Source of the DNA: Chrysomallon squamiferum
Lineage: Eukaryota > Mollusca > Gastropoda > Neomphalida > Peltospiridae
Length of the DNA stretch: 60,000 bases
Reading direction: 5' to 3'
Assembly: GCA_012295275.1 (NCBI GenBank)
Contig: CM022665.1
Span: 36,881,933-36,941,932 of the forward strand
The notes under the pieces are model-generated. The model did not search any database. It had not been told where the DNA came from and saw only the letters and a list, made by a program, of their open reading frames with translations. A program made the position numbers and the translations under genes. This document shows, piece by piece, positions 18,719 through 30,532 of the stretch. The first letter of the stretch is position 1. The number at the start of each line of letters is the position of its first letter.

Positions 18719-19769
18719 GATATTAAACTCTGTAGGTGCTATAGATTATCTTGAACAAGGCACAGCTTGTGGATTGCGTGTTAGAGTCTTGGCCGACTTT
18801 GTGTCAGTAACAGGGCAGGTTGAAATGCAGGTGTTAGGCCTGTTAGGCAAGATGTTAACCGGCCCTTGGATGAATTTTTTGTTTACACTGCTGCAGTGGA
18901 CCAGATCGACCTTGTAGAGGGGATCCAAGTCATTAAACAGATCGTCCAAAAACTGAAGGACCAGATGGACGCACCAGTGGATCTGTTGGCCTTCAAAAAC
19001 TGATTTCTTTGGTAATCATCTTCATGAAGTCCAAGACAAAACTGTTCTCAGATTACAAGAGCCACCCAATGATAAGACCATCCTCAGTGAAATGATGAAA
19101 GCATGTCTTCAAGCGATTATTGATGTCTTCGAGTGGCAATATAAGAAGTATTTTGCAGATGACTAGGAGACCACAGAGAGGCTAACATTAGAAACTAAAT
19201 CTGCTAGATCTCACAATATGGACGCTGAAGAGACTATTTGCTATCTCTCGAGCAAGTTGAGGGCACAGAAAAATAAAACTGTGGACTATCTAGATGGTTT
19301 GGAAAAGGAGAGGAGAGATATGGTTCTCATGAAGGCTGTACAGTTAGGACCGAAACAAAGGCAGAAGAGAAGAATGAAGCAGAATGAGTTTTGAGCAGAA
19401 TTACCAAGGAGACAAGCTGACAAACATCAAGTTAGAGAGACATCTGTGAGGAAAAAGTTACAGAAGAAACTGAAAACTGTTCAGGTTGCAAAGACTGGTG
19501 AGGAATTTCCTGAGCTTTCTGTTGGTAAGCAGGAGCAACTCCAGGAATTGTTGGAAGGCAAATCTGTTGGCTGTAACATTTGTCATGTATGGTTTGAAGA
19601 TGGGTGCCAGGTTCTTTATAATCACAGAATTGAAAAGATGAAGGCTAAGGGAAGTAAGTGTGTTGTGGCATATTGGTCACAGACAGAAACATATGATGAT
19701 GCAACTGACTTTGATATGTCTGTTTTCCAGTTGGCTGCTGACCTTATTTCCAATGATCTAACTATATAA
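18719..19769 (+). pseudogene. Decayed intronless ORF of an unrecognised, probably repeat-borne family
   Basis: About 1 kb of clearly coding-like sequence with no introns, between CINP and SARS2. Reading through breaks, blocks are ADFVSVTGQVEMQVLGLLGK and LTGPWM (about 18796-18872), a helical charged middle (HLHEVQDKTVLRLQ, ACLQAIIDVFEWQYKKYF), a very basic stretch, and an intact last 107 codons from 19446. That last part contains GCNICHVWFEDG, QVLYNHRIEKMKAKG and VVAYWSQTETYDDATDFDM. There are at least two frameshifts (near 18875 and 19000) and two in-frame stops (near 19167 and 19393). The C-terminal VLYN..I..M..KG..VVAYW...ETYDDA pattern resembles a small Tudor/SH3-like barrel; that is inference. 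I do not recognise the family. Being intronless beside intron-rich genes suggests a retrocopy or a transposon passenger. Confidence 0.65.
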
Positions 19770-19770
19770 A

Positions 19771-19800
19771 TATTGGGTTGAGGAATAAGTCACTACGGTT
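19771..19800. mobile_element. Mariner-type terminal inverted repeat (solo)
   Basis: Beginning with TA at 19771, the sequence reads TATTGGGTTGAGGAATAAGT followed by CACTACGGTT. This follows the mariner terminal pattern TATTxGGTTGxxxxAxAAGTxxxTxCGGTT. It starts immediately after the stop codon of the decayed ORF. No partner repeat was seen up to 20555. Confidence 0.6.
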
Positions 19801-20555
19801 AAATTAAATGGACAACTTTATTTCTGTATGAAGTCTCATTAACGACTGGGTGACATCATCTACTATAATTCTTGCTGGAACTTTTTCAGCTAATTGAAGT
19901 GACCAAATTAGGCTAATTAAAATCTGCTGTACTACTAATTATTTATATTGCACTTTTAACAGCTTGACTTGAGAGAACTAGTTACCATCTATCTTCAGTC
20001 CAAATTTCACCAATAACATTTGATTATTGAAAAAGTTACATGCATTTTAGTGAAAAACAATACGATTTTGGTCTCGCAATTGTAATGCAAATGCAGTAAA
20101 TAATAGAACAGTTAATTAGTGTTAATTGAAAACGTTAAAATGCTGTACTCTCCTTAATACTCAACAGAACTACTAGATGTTTGTTGTCTTTTACAGGGTT
20201 TTTAGAATTCTTTTCTTTTTCAGCAATGTTATTTATGTTGAAGTTGGGGGTGTCTGAATTTTTTGTCCACATACCTAATAGATACACAGCAGTGTTGTTT
20301 TTTTTTGTTGTTTTTTGGGGATGTTTAAGAGGGGAAGTGATAATGTTTAATGTTTTAATTTATAGAAGAAATGAGAAAGGACAACAAATCACATACACAA
20401 CTTATTTGAAAATATTTTTCATTATGGTTTTGCTGTATAAATGGGGAAAAATATTATCAATGTTTGTTAAAAAATATACATTTGTCACATTTTTAAAGTT
20501 TATTTATTTATTGAATAAACAGAGAAAGAAGTGTGAGAACAATTGAAAAAATACT
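19801..20555. other. SARS2 upstream region
   Basis: AT-rich, no CpG cluster. An open frame at 20181-20546 is rich in Phe/Leu/Lys from T/A-rich DNA and has no family signature, so I do not call it. The SARS2 promoter or 5' UTR must lie here or inside the neighbouring element remnants. Confidence 0.4.
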
Positions 20556-22287
20556 ATGATTGTGAAAGAGTTATTACAACTTGTTGGGTCCAGGACTTTT
20601 AGACTGCAATTGCAGTTGTTCTCAAGTTCTGCCTATAGACCTAACCACATTCTGCCATGTTCAGCATGCCGCCAGAGAAAAATACATACAAGCAGTTCAC
20701 AGCTGACTAGTGAACCTCAAGAATGGAACCAGCAATTCCACCTTGACCCTCCAGAACTCAATTTTAGATACTTATGTGATGAATCTAATGCTGCCTGTAT
20801 TAAGAAGAACATTCTAAACAGAAAAGGAGTTGGTGACATTGATAAAGTGGTCAGTTGTTATTATATTTATCTTAGTTAAGATTGTATAAAGGATATAATG
20901 TGATGTTAAAAGGTCAGCACTAGTGACTGTTATCAAATAAATTTTAAATACATTTATAAATATTAGTACTGATATTTTTTGTAACTTTTAATTTTTTTAA
21001 ATCATTTAAAAATATTTTTATCCCTAGCATTCATTATCAGTCCAGCGTTGTACATTTTGATCAGACTATAAATACCTCACTGAAGAAATTTGCTTTGTTA
21101 TAGAATCTTTTTCTAATTTCATTTTTTCTCAGCAAGAAGAAAACTGTTATTTTATATAGTGAAAATTGAAAAACATGGGTAGTGTAGTTCATTTTGAATG
21201 ATGCAAGATTTGATTCCTGCAGTCAAATTAATGATAATATGATATTACTGTATTAGCATTAATTTAATGAACTGAATCATTATACATTTATAAATATGTG
21301 GATTCCTGAAATTGCTTATTCATATTAAAATATTTTGAATTTGTCTTTTTCAGTATCAGCTATGGAAAGATTTCAACAAAGAAAGAGAGGTTTGTATTTA
21401 CCAAGTAATAAAATGCTTTTAATGGCACAGTAATTTACTTTACAAATCAAAGTACCAGTTATTTTAAAGTATTTTTAAACATAAATGCAAAATTTATTTA
21501 AGACAGAAAATTTAATTTCTCTTAATATATGCATAAGTATATTGAAAATAATCACATAGCATCAAAACAAAGTTTATAAATCATGAAATTTTAATATTTA
21601 ATATCATCTGTTTTTTTCCCAGAAATCTTCAAAAGATAATCTTTGGCATGAATTACTTCTGGCAGCCAGAGAAATCCCAAACTCAACACATCCATCATCG
21701 GCAAGTATATTACATAACAAAAATACAAAGTTTGTTTTGTATACGAAAATATTGGTATATGAAAATATATTAGTAATGTCAGCTAGCCTAATTATTCAAA
21801 GTTAACAGATAATTTTTTTATGTGACTTCTTTTTTCTTCTTTTTTTTTTTGTTTCCACTGGGGTGAATTATTGAGATCTTGATATTTAAATTCTTAAAAA
21901 CTAAACCTTTGTGATATTTGCTTAAAATGTGTGATGAAAAGCAATTGTTCTTTTTGAATTTATTTTTACCAGTTGCAGTTTAAAGATCTTACAAGAATAC
22001 TATCATTTCTAGTAATAGTAAAGGAAACTATGAATCACTTTGTATTGTTTCAATAATTTGTTCTAACTATAATAATTTGTTGTGAAATGTTTGGGGTTTT
22101 TTATTTGTTTTTTATTTATTTATTTACTTTGGTTTTTATCTTGCAGCCTATTGGAGAAGAGTCTAATGCAACAGTTGTTGAAATTGTTGGAAAAAGAAAA
22201 GGTGTGACAAAAGATTTTTTTTTTTTTTTTTTAAATGTATTTATTTATTTATTTTTATTTTTTTTTTTTATTTAAAATTTTTATTAA

Positions 22288-22324
<37 letters not shown>

Positions 22325-25300
22325 CAGGAAACTTATTTTTTAATCCTTTTTTAAACCTAGTGATACAGTCAATAACAATCTTCTTTTTTCTTCTCAATTT
22401 TATAAATATTTCTTTTTCTTATATATTTAAAATATTTTATGTGTCAAAGTCAATTTTTAATTTTATTTCAGAATTCACTTTCAGACCTAAAACAGTTGTC
22501 AGGCTAGGAGAAGATCTTGATCTCCTTAGAACAGAGTAAGTTAACATTATCAGTTTAAAAGTCTTGTTGCCAAGTGCAATTTTTTCCTTGGATACACTTC
22601 TGCTTGGTGTCTTTGTGTGTTGAAGTTATTTCCTTTAATATGATGGTTTGCCACATTAAATGGTATATTTCCAACTAAAACGAGTGCTCCTAAATCATTT
22701 ATCCAATAAATAGCATATTATTATTTTTTACCTATCACTGGGAATGTACTATTAAAATATCACTATATATTTCACGCATAATATCACTGAATGCTGCCGT
22801 TCGAATGTTTTAATTTATTCTACTTATTTTAGCAGGGTTGTTTTTGTTGGGGGTTTTTTTGGTTTTTGTATTTCTTTCTTTTTAAATGGAAATATTTGCA
22901 TTCAGGTATATCTTAATATAAAAATTATTATTATTTTAAATTTATAAAACATTTTAGAATGTAGTGTAATATCCAGGATGTGTTGAAAAAGTTAAAAAGA
23001 TAGAAGAAAATTAATATTGTATTTAATGTTATATTTGAGCAGAATGATCGGATGATATAAATCATAACTGTTCCGTATTACTATTTTAGTAATGTTTCCT
23101 TGACAACAGGACATAGAACATACTATTTTAAACATGATCTGGCCAAAATGGAGCAAGCTCTAATTAGATTTACTTTGGATACTCTAACTAAAAAGGTAAA
23201 ACATTTCTGTATTAAGAGCATTAAATGATAGTTTATAAAATTTAATATTTTATTTATTAGAAGACAGAATTGAAAATCAAAAATAATAATAAATAGTATT
23301 TTATTATTATTTTATCATTTTATGTGCATTTTATTTCTATTTATTTTTTTTTTATTTTTAAGGGAGAGGGTATGTGAGTTTTTTTTAATATCATCATTAA
23401 TTATATCTTCAATTTATTTATTTATGTTATGTTTTGCTTTTTGGGTTGGTGTTAAATTGTTCTTTAAATCAACCTTAGTATCTTTAAATATAAATGGTTT
23501 TATGTTTAATGGCTAAGTTAAGTGTATGTCTGACACGTTATCTGTACATATCTTTGCAGGGGTTTCAACTGGTCTCTGTACCTGATTTGATTCATCCTAA
23601 AATCATCGTAAGTCTGAAATCATAAATGTGATATCAGTTTAATCTACAGTTACCTTGACAAAGGAAGAGAAAAAATAAAAGACAGTGAGGCATCAAAATA
23701 AAAAAAAACAGAAATTCAATATTTTAGTTTTTAAATGTTTTATTTAAAGAGATACTTGGTTACATGGTGACATACATGGTGTAGGAATACAAATAATGAG
23801 AGAAAAAACCTGCGCTCACCATGCAGTGTGTTACTTTATTTAACAGAGCCACAAATGATGTATTTTAAGCATCTTTCCATAGTTAGGAAAGTTTATGTAG
23901 GTACCAATCCATTTAAGTGGCTTCCAGAAAATTGTACCTTTTTACATTCATTAGTGTATATTCTAAGTAAGCTTTGATCCAAAACACCAGAAATCCGTGT
24001 CATCTTGGATTCCATTTTTGTCTGATAAATGGTCTGGTACCTTTAACAATCCTTAAATAGAGAACTGCAAAAATAAAGTTATTGGTAATATCCACTAATT
24101 TACAGATTTATAAATGATTGGGTTTTTTCCTTCATATTTGTGTTTTGTTACACTAATAAATGAAATAAAGAAAGAAAAACAATTACACAAAGTGAAATTA
24201 ATTTTAAACATTTAGGAATCATGTGGGTTCAAAACAACAGGAGAGAGAACACAGGTTTATCGATTGGATCCTGAAAATCATGGAGATGTTTGTTTAGCAG
24301 GAACCTCAGAAATGCCTCTAGCAGGTACAAAAAATAAGAGATAATTTTAATAAGATAGTTACAGTAACTGTACAGTAACAGATATTACTGATTACTTTTC
24401 AATGAGAAATTAATTTTTCTTCCAGAATTTAATAGTAATAATTTAGTGAGAATTCTATTTTTCAATTTCTTAAATTGTTTTTATCATTTGTAGGACTTCA
24501 AAATTTGTATGTTTTATTTTTGTTTATATTATTTTTTTTTTTTTTTGTAGGATACTTTGCAAATGAATTCTTAAAAACTGAAGATCTTCCAGTAAGGTAA
24601 AATGAAATCTGTTTGTTTTGGGGGTGGGTAAATGAATTTTTAGGTGTGTTTTGGGAAGGGGGTCTCTTTTTTTCCTTTTTTTTTTTTTTTTTGTTGGTTT
24701 CGGTTTGGGGTTTTTGAGGGAGGTATCAGTTATTTAATATTTATTTTCTTTTTATTATATCTTTTATTTCTTTTTTTTTTCTTTACAGACTTACATCTGT
24801 CAGTCGATGTTACCGGGCAGAGACTTCTGAACTTCAAGAAGAGAAAGGCATTTACAGAGTTCACCAATTTACAAAAGTAAGAACAGCGCAACATAACAGC
24901 TCGTAACATCCACAGTATTAAAATTTAAATCATTTTTTGTTTTATAAAACATACATAGGACCACTTTTAACTTAAACTCATCCTGCTGTTCTTTTGTTTT
25001 TAGTTGTTTTTTAGGAGTGATTGAGTTTGATTTGTTACTTTTTAGAGGTCTTGTTGTTGTTATTATTGTCAGCACATGACTATCTATCTGAATATCAAAA
25101 CTATTTTTGCAATGATTTAATTAGAAAGCAAAAATTTCAGAACAGATTTTTTGTTTTTTAGGTTGAAATGTTTGGAGTTACCAGAAGTCACTTAAGTGAT
25201 GAGTTTTTACTGGAGCTGCTTTCCATTGAAAAGGAACTTTTTACAAAACTGGGATTACACTTCAGGTGGATAAAATTGAGCAGTTATTTTGAGATTGGTA

Positions 25301-26856
25301 ACACCAGAATCAAAAAGTAATATCAGCTTTTAATACTAAAAGAGAGAATGACTGATGTATGCTTCAGTGAGACTGAATTCAGCTAATATATTTATCACAG
25401 CAGTTAGTTTTAAACTAACATAAAATAAAACCATAATAGTAATCAATAATTTAATGCAAATTAAATTTCTAAATGCCTTTTTTAACAATTCTGTTGTTAA
25501 TAGAGTAATAAAAATGTTTCAGATTATTGGAAATGTATGTCTGTCTGTTATATGTAAGAAACTATCTGTACTTCAGAATACTTGACATGCCAACAGAAGA
25601 ATTAGGTGCACCAGCTTACAGAAAATTTGATATTGAAGCTTGGATGCCAGCAAAACAATTCTGGGGAGAGGTATTTAAATACAAAAAAAAAGTATAAAAT
25701 TAAGTATGCTTCTATTAAATAATGGTTAAAATACATTTGTATAATTCCAAATGATTATATCATTTACTACTAGAGGCCTGTCTTTCCCAACAGTAAAATA
25801 ACATGCTCATTTGCCCACTTTCTTATGATCACGTGCACTTATAATACATAAAAATACCTGGAATGCTGACAGGCATCTGTTCATTCATACAACCACTTTA
25901 TTTCTAGAATACATTTAAAAATGCTTGTAAATATATGATTGATCATCAGTATTTTTTATTATGTTTTGAATTTTGTTTTTAAGATCTCAAGTTGTTCCAA
26001 CTGTACAGATTACCAGAGCCGCAGACTGCACATAAAACATGGAAAGAACAAAAATGAATTAGAACACGTCCACACTGTAAGAAACATTTTATAAAATCTT
26101 GTTCCATTTTTAAATATATACAAATTTCTAAATATCTGGTAGTTCATGATAAACGCAAGTAAAAGTAAAATACAATTAAATCTATTAAAGTAATTGATAG
26201 TCTGATCATTATTTACTATAGCTAAAAAAGAATGGACTAAACAATATTTTTTATTGTATATATTTTTATTTGTGCTAATTATCAACATAGGTAAATGGAA
26301 CAGCTTGTGCAGTACCAAGAATGATTATGGCTATCCTTGAAAACAATCAGCAACAGGTAAACTAATAGTATTTAAATTGAAATTTCCTAAACACTAATAA
26401 CTAAAGCTATCAAAATTATTATCAGATAACTCGTTATGGATCAGTTATTCATTGCTACATAGTTTGGGGCTGTTAAATACCATCCCAATAAATAAAATTG
26501 GGAAATTTAATAAACTTATCCAGCTGTATTGTATAATATGAATTTCTGTTTAAAATTTTTAATATCAGCAGTTAAAAGTTGATTTATAATTTTGTTAAAG
26601 GAATGTTTCTAGCTATTCTACATTTTAAATGCAAAACATAGAACTAATAACAAATATCCAAGGAGTAAAAATGTATATCTGCATAACATTTCTTTTAGTG
26701 TTTTATATGCCATTTACTTTTTTATTTTTGCAGGATGGAACAGTTCATATACCAGAGGCACTACAGCCATACATGAAATGTTCTGTATTGAAACGACCAG
26801 AACATTCCTGTTTGATGAAATTTATCAAAAGCAAAAAATTAAAGTCTAAAAGATAA
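20556..26856 (+). CDS. SARS2: Mitochondrial seryl-tRNA synthetase (SARS2), 15 exons
   Basis: Class II synthetase charging mitochondrial tRNA-Ser. Exons: 20556-20849, 21354-21389, 21623-21700, 22147-22201, 22472-22535, 23090-23195, 23560-23607, 24216-24324, 24551-24596, 24789-24876, 25162-25265, 25577-25670, 25984-26076, 26291-26356, 26734-26856; 467 aa. All phases agree. The first 50 residues are Arg/Ser/Leu-rich with few acidic residues and include RKIHTSSS, as expected of a mitochondrial presequence. The core matches vertebrate SARS2: serine-binding TSE at about 257-259, motif 2 CYRAET (288-290), [27 protein letters not shown], the [10 protein letters not shown] block, and motif 3 [18 protein letters not shown] with Arg about 415. 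All catalytic landmarks are present. Human SARS2 is 518 aa; the shortfall lies in the N-terminal coiled-coil arm (see findings). Intron 3 uses a GC donor. Confidence 0.93.
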
Positions 26857-26966
26857 AATTATTTTTAAATTTGGTTTCCCTGCTTCTGTGACATATTTAT
26901 ACTTAAGAAAGCAGTCTCTTAAATGTGTTACTCACTGCTATAAAACTGATAAAATAATAGCCTGTG

Positions 26967-26998
<32 letters not shown>

Positions 26999-28300
26999 AA
27001 CATGGAGATCAAAATGCACTTTGACTAAAGTTCAGATATGGAACACCTGTTAACAGGAAATAGTTAAAAGGAAACCCCAAGCAGATTCCATTTTCTGACC
27101 CATGAATCCTCATATGTCGTCTAACAAATGAATTAAAGATTAGACATAATCCATGATGCACAGACATACAAACATTGCTGAATGTACAATGAGGAAGTAT
27201 TCTCATTAATTTGATTATAAAAATTACTAATTGGAATAATCAATTACCATTGAATACTATGACATAATTTTTTTATTATTATTACTATTATTATTTCATG
27301 AATGCATGAATATATGGGTTTTTTATTATCATACAAAAATAAATAGTTTTTCGAAATTTAGGTTTTTTGTTTTTCATGTCAACTTCTGACTATTACAGAC
27401 TTTTTATTTTTTTTTTTTTTTTTTTTTTTAAGATAAAGATATCATTAATTTTTAGAGAGAAAATAAAGGATTTCATGAGTGATTTCCTCCAACATTTAGA
27501 GTATATATATACAATTTCAATGCAATTACATTTTCTCTGATTAATGTTAGCAAATTTTTCTCAGGATATTTTGACAGTATATAAGCACAAGACTCCACTA
27601 ACAATACTTTTATCAGCATTGCCATAATATTAAAATCAGACATTGCAAGGCCTTAAACCATTATGTTAAATATCACATCAGTGATTTTTCTTCAATTTTA
27701 AATCACATTTGAAATTTTTAATTATTGTAGTTTAATGATAACATTTAAATTATAATTGCTACTAACCATCTGTGTATGATCAAGTGAAAGAATTAACCCA
27801 CTGCTACCATTTAATGTATTATTTATAAGATAAAGGGCATGATTTTTTATATAGATATATATATATGTACATCTTTCCACAAAGAGGGAAGCACATATTC
27901 TGATAAACCAGTTTGAGCGGGAGGATTCGTTATTCAGTGGCACAAGAAAAAATAGGAATAAACTTTTGTTTTCTTTCTTAAATTAATGGAAATAAGAGTA
28001 CAGCTGAATAATGGTAAATTAAGATATATATTAATTAATAATGGTAAGCTATGTTGTTATTGTCTCGGTGAAAAGTTGTTTTCATTTACACTGTTAAGTG
28101 TAACAATATTAGTTAATTACCATGGCAATGAAAACAACGAAAAAAACCCAACACAAATCACATATTTTTATTTTTAATCATTGCATTTTACGCGTTACTC
28201 TTGTTGATTATTACTTATTTTAATGTTTTAACTAGTTAAAAATCTGTAAACACGTTTTCTTAATATTTAAACATGCAAAAATATTTTTGACATCTATTTT
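26857..28300. other. SARS2 3' region and intergenic sequence
   Basis: A (TG)n microsatellite lies at about 26967-26998 and a poly-T run at 27407-27430. The rest is AT-rich with no recognised gene. Candidate AATAAA signals occur at about 27337 and 27461; neither can be chosen with confidence. Confidence 0.5.
26967..26998. repeat. (TG)n microsatellite
   Basis: About 15 uninterrupted TG units just beyond the SARS2 stop codon, probably in its 3' UTR. Confidence 0.9.
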
Positions 28301-28340
28301 CGAGGATGGCGAACAGTACTCCTACGCAAAGCATTTCTGA

Positions 28341-28595
28341 CCAATCAACATTCAAGAAATTATTTCGCTGCGGAAAAATAGACTGACGTCAGACAGTGGC
28401 TCACTCCTTAGCTCTTAGATCAGGAAGAATCTAGATTTTGGCAAAGAAATTTTGTTTGGCCTGTAGATCCTGGAATACTCTGAAAATGATTATCAGGAAC
28501 GCATGTAGCGGCATTTAAACGTCAATATAACGTGGCCGACGATTTATTTGATGCTGCACACTGTTGCTCGGGTCAACGTTATTGTTGGCTTACTG
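28341..28595 (+). promoter_or_regulatory. Promoter and non-coding first exon of the SERTA gene
   Basis: A CpG-richer island in AT-rich DNA with a CCAAT box (28341-28345) and a perfect CRE, TGACGTCA (28384-28391). The exon ends at 28595 with the strong donor TACTG|GTGAGT. It joins the acceptor at 29726, five bases before the coding ATG. The transcription start is not visible but should lie near 28400-28470. Three upstream ATGs lie in the leader (see findings). Confidence 0.55.
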
Positions 28596-29358
28596 GTGAG
28601 TTGACCTCGTTTGAAGTTTGTACGAAAACAATTTATAGGACCAGTCATTTGTATAGAAATCACATTATAAAAATTTCAAACGGAGATAATTTTTTTAATG
28701 GGTTTGGCATAAAGCGACCTGTATGATAAACAATTGAATATAGATCCATTTCTTATTTAACTAAAGAAACGTAATGTAAATTTTATGAATGGAGATTTCT
28801 AGCAAACCTCGTTCCCGGGGCCATTTTGTAACTGTTGGCAAGACGCCAGTATAACGTTAATGTCGCGCTATATTTTTTGAGAAATGTTTCAGGCAGTTTC
28901 AAAGAAATGTGACACAGTTAAGATGGTGTTCAGATATTTATAACTTCAAATTACGTGCTTGTTTTATGTTTCAGCATTAGAAGTTTCATAAATTAAAAAA
29001 TTTAAATTTTATCTAAGTTTGGAATGGCTTAATTTAGTTAAAGAAGATAGATTTAATTTAAACTCTCAAACATGTACATGATAGCATTTGTATATTAAAG
29101 TTATTGTTGAAATCGAAACATGTTTGACCTGATTGAAAGAAAATATTCGTATTCTGAAAACCGTTATTTACTGGTATATAAATAGTCTAATAATTTAAAT
29201 GAAAATAGACTGATACGCTTTCGTCATACTGACGTAATAAATGAAGTTCCAAATAGTTACCCAAATAACAGGAACCAGTTAAAATTTAAAAACAACAAAA
29301 TAGTTAACAGTTGTTTTTTTCTAAATCATATTTAGCCGTGGTTCGTTAACAGAATTGT

Positions 29359-29394
<36 letters not shown>

Positions 29395-29726
29395 CAATTT
29401 CTCATTGATAAAGATGTTTTGTTTCTAGGTAGGAAAAGTTAAAATATATTTAAGAAAATATAATGTTTTAAAAATTATATTTTTGTCAAATCATAAATCT
29501 GTTTATTGTACAAATGTACTCTATTTTAGATCGAAAAAAGTGTATATTTTAAAGACTACTCTTCAGTGATAGGTCATTTAATAAATTACTTTCAGTATAT
29601 CTATACTAGATATTAGTTATAAATTCCTTTTTGCCTGATTACATGTTCTTTAAAAACTAAATGTATATTTTATTTAGTTCAGTAATGTTACTTGTTAAAA
29701 TTATGCCATGTATTTTCTCTCTATAG
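28596..29726. other. Intron 1 of the SERTA gene
   Basis: Donor GTGAGT, acceptor CTCTATAG. It contains a small CpG-richer patch at about 28800-28870, which could be an alternative promoter, and a poly-T run at about 29361-29394. Confidence 0.55.
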
Positions 29727-29731
29727 CAACT

Positions 29732-30532
29732 ATGCCACCAAGTGTCTTCGGGAACATGAAGCGAAAAGCCGAACATCTTCTCATAGATGAAGTGTCTTAT
29801 GGTAATCAGCGACAGTCTATTCTTGACATGTCAATGTGCAAACTTAAAATGCTGCCACCTAAACGAATAGAGCCTTGTTTGCGTCGGTCTGTCCTCATCC
29901 TGAACACACTGAAACACATAGAAACAGAACTGAAAACTGAGGGTATTTATCTGCCAGCCCCTTCAGAAGCAACCTTCAATCTTGGAGAATCACAGCTTGA
30001 AAAATTCACACTTGATCCTTTGCCAGAACCTGATTCCAACACTAGTCTTGTGCAATCTGTCTCAAGAATGGAAGGAATTTCTCAGTCACCTGTGCAATGT
30101 ACAGAAATGCAGCCTGATGTGAAAGGACAGGACAGAACTGTTCTTGATTTGGTGCCTTGTCCACTGCTGCCTGTAGAATCACCTCAGATCTCAAAGTCAT
30201 TATTCAAAGTTTTGCCAGAGGACTCCAACAACAACCTCTTGTCCACATTAGCCTGTGTGGCAAACTCTTCCTCGTGGACAGAGGATTTGTTGGCAGATGT
30301 TGATCTGTCTTTGAGTGATTTAGATTTCCTGACACTTTCTTCAGCCATGAAATTTGCCCCTCTTAGTGCCGATGAGGTCATGCATTCCTTCCCAAACTCA
30401 TCAAATCATACGAGTGATTCTGCTTCAGCACTGGCCACTTCACCAGTTGTTCAGGGTTCAAGGTCCACATGCAAGTCAGATTCTCACTTAGATGACCTGG
30501 ACAATATCATGCAAATTTTAGTTGGAATGTAA
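29732..30532 (+). CDS. SERTA domain-containing transcriptional coregulator (SERTAD/CDCA4/Taranis family)
   Basis: A 266-aa protein in a single coding exon, as usual in this family. SERTA proteins bridge E2F/DP, cyclin and PHD-bromodomain factors and tune cell-cycle transcription. The N-terminal basic KRK (residues 10-12) is followed by a SERTA domain at about 25-70: QRQSILDMSMCKLKMLP, then IEPCLRRSVLILNTLKHIE. The middle is acidic and Ser-rich. SWTEDLLADVDLSLSDLDFL resembles the conserved acidic block of SERTADs, and the C-terminal tail HLDDLDNIMQILVGM matches the family's C-terminal motif. The ORF could extend five codons or more upstream, but the acceptor AG at 29725-29726 makes that intronic, so ATG 29732 (ACTATGCC) is the start. 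I cannot assign a single vertebrate paralogue, and invertebrates usually have one such gene. Confidence 0.88.
   Translation: MPPSVFGNMKRKAEHLLIDEVSYGNQRQSILDMSMCKLKMLPPKRIEPCLRRSVLILNTLKHIETELKTEGIYLPAPSEATFNLGESQLEKFTLDPLPEPDSNTSLVQSVSRMEGISQSPVQCTEMQPDVKGQDRTVLDLVPCPLLPVESPQISKSLFKVLPEDSNNNLLSTLACVANSSSWTEDLLADVDLSLSDLDFLTLSSAMKFAPLSADEVMHSFPNSSNHTSDSASALATSPVVQGSRSTCKSDSHLDDLDNIMQILVGM

Noticed and set aside
20181-20546. 121-codon plus-strand ORF upstream of SARS2
   Set aside because: Phe/Leu/Lys-rich translation of T/A-rich DNA with no recognisable family; it does not join SARS2.
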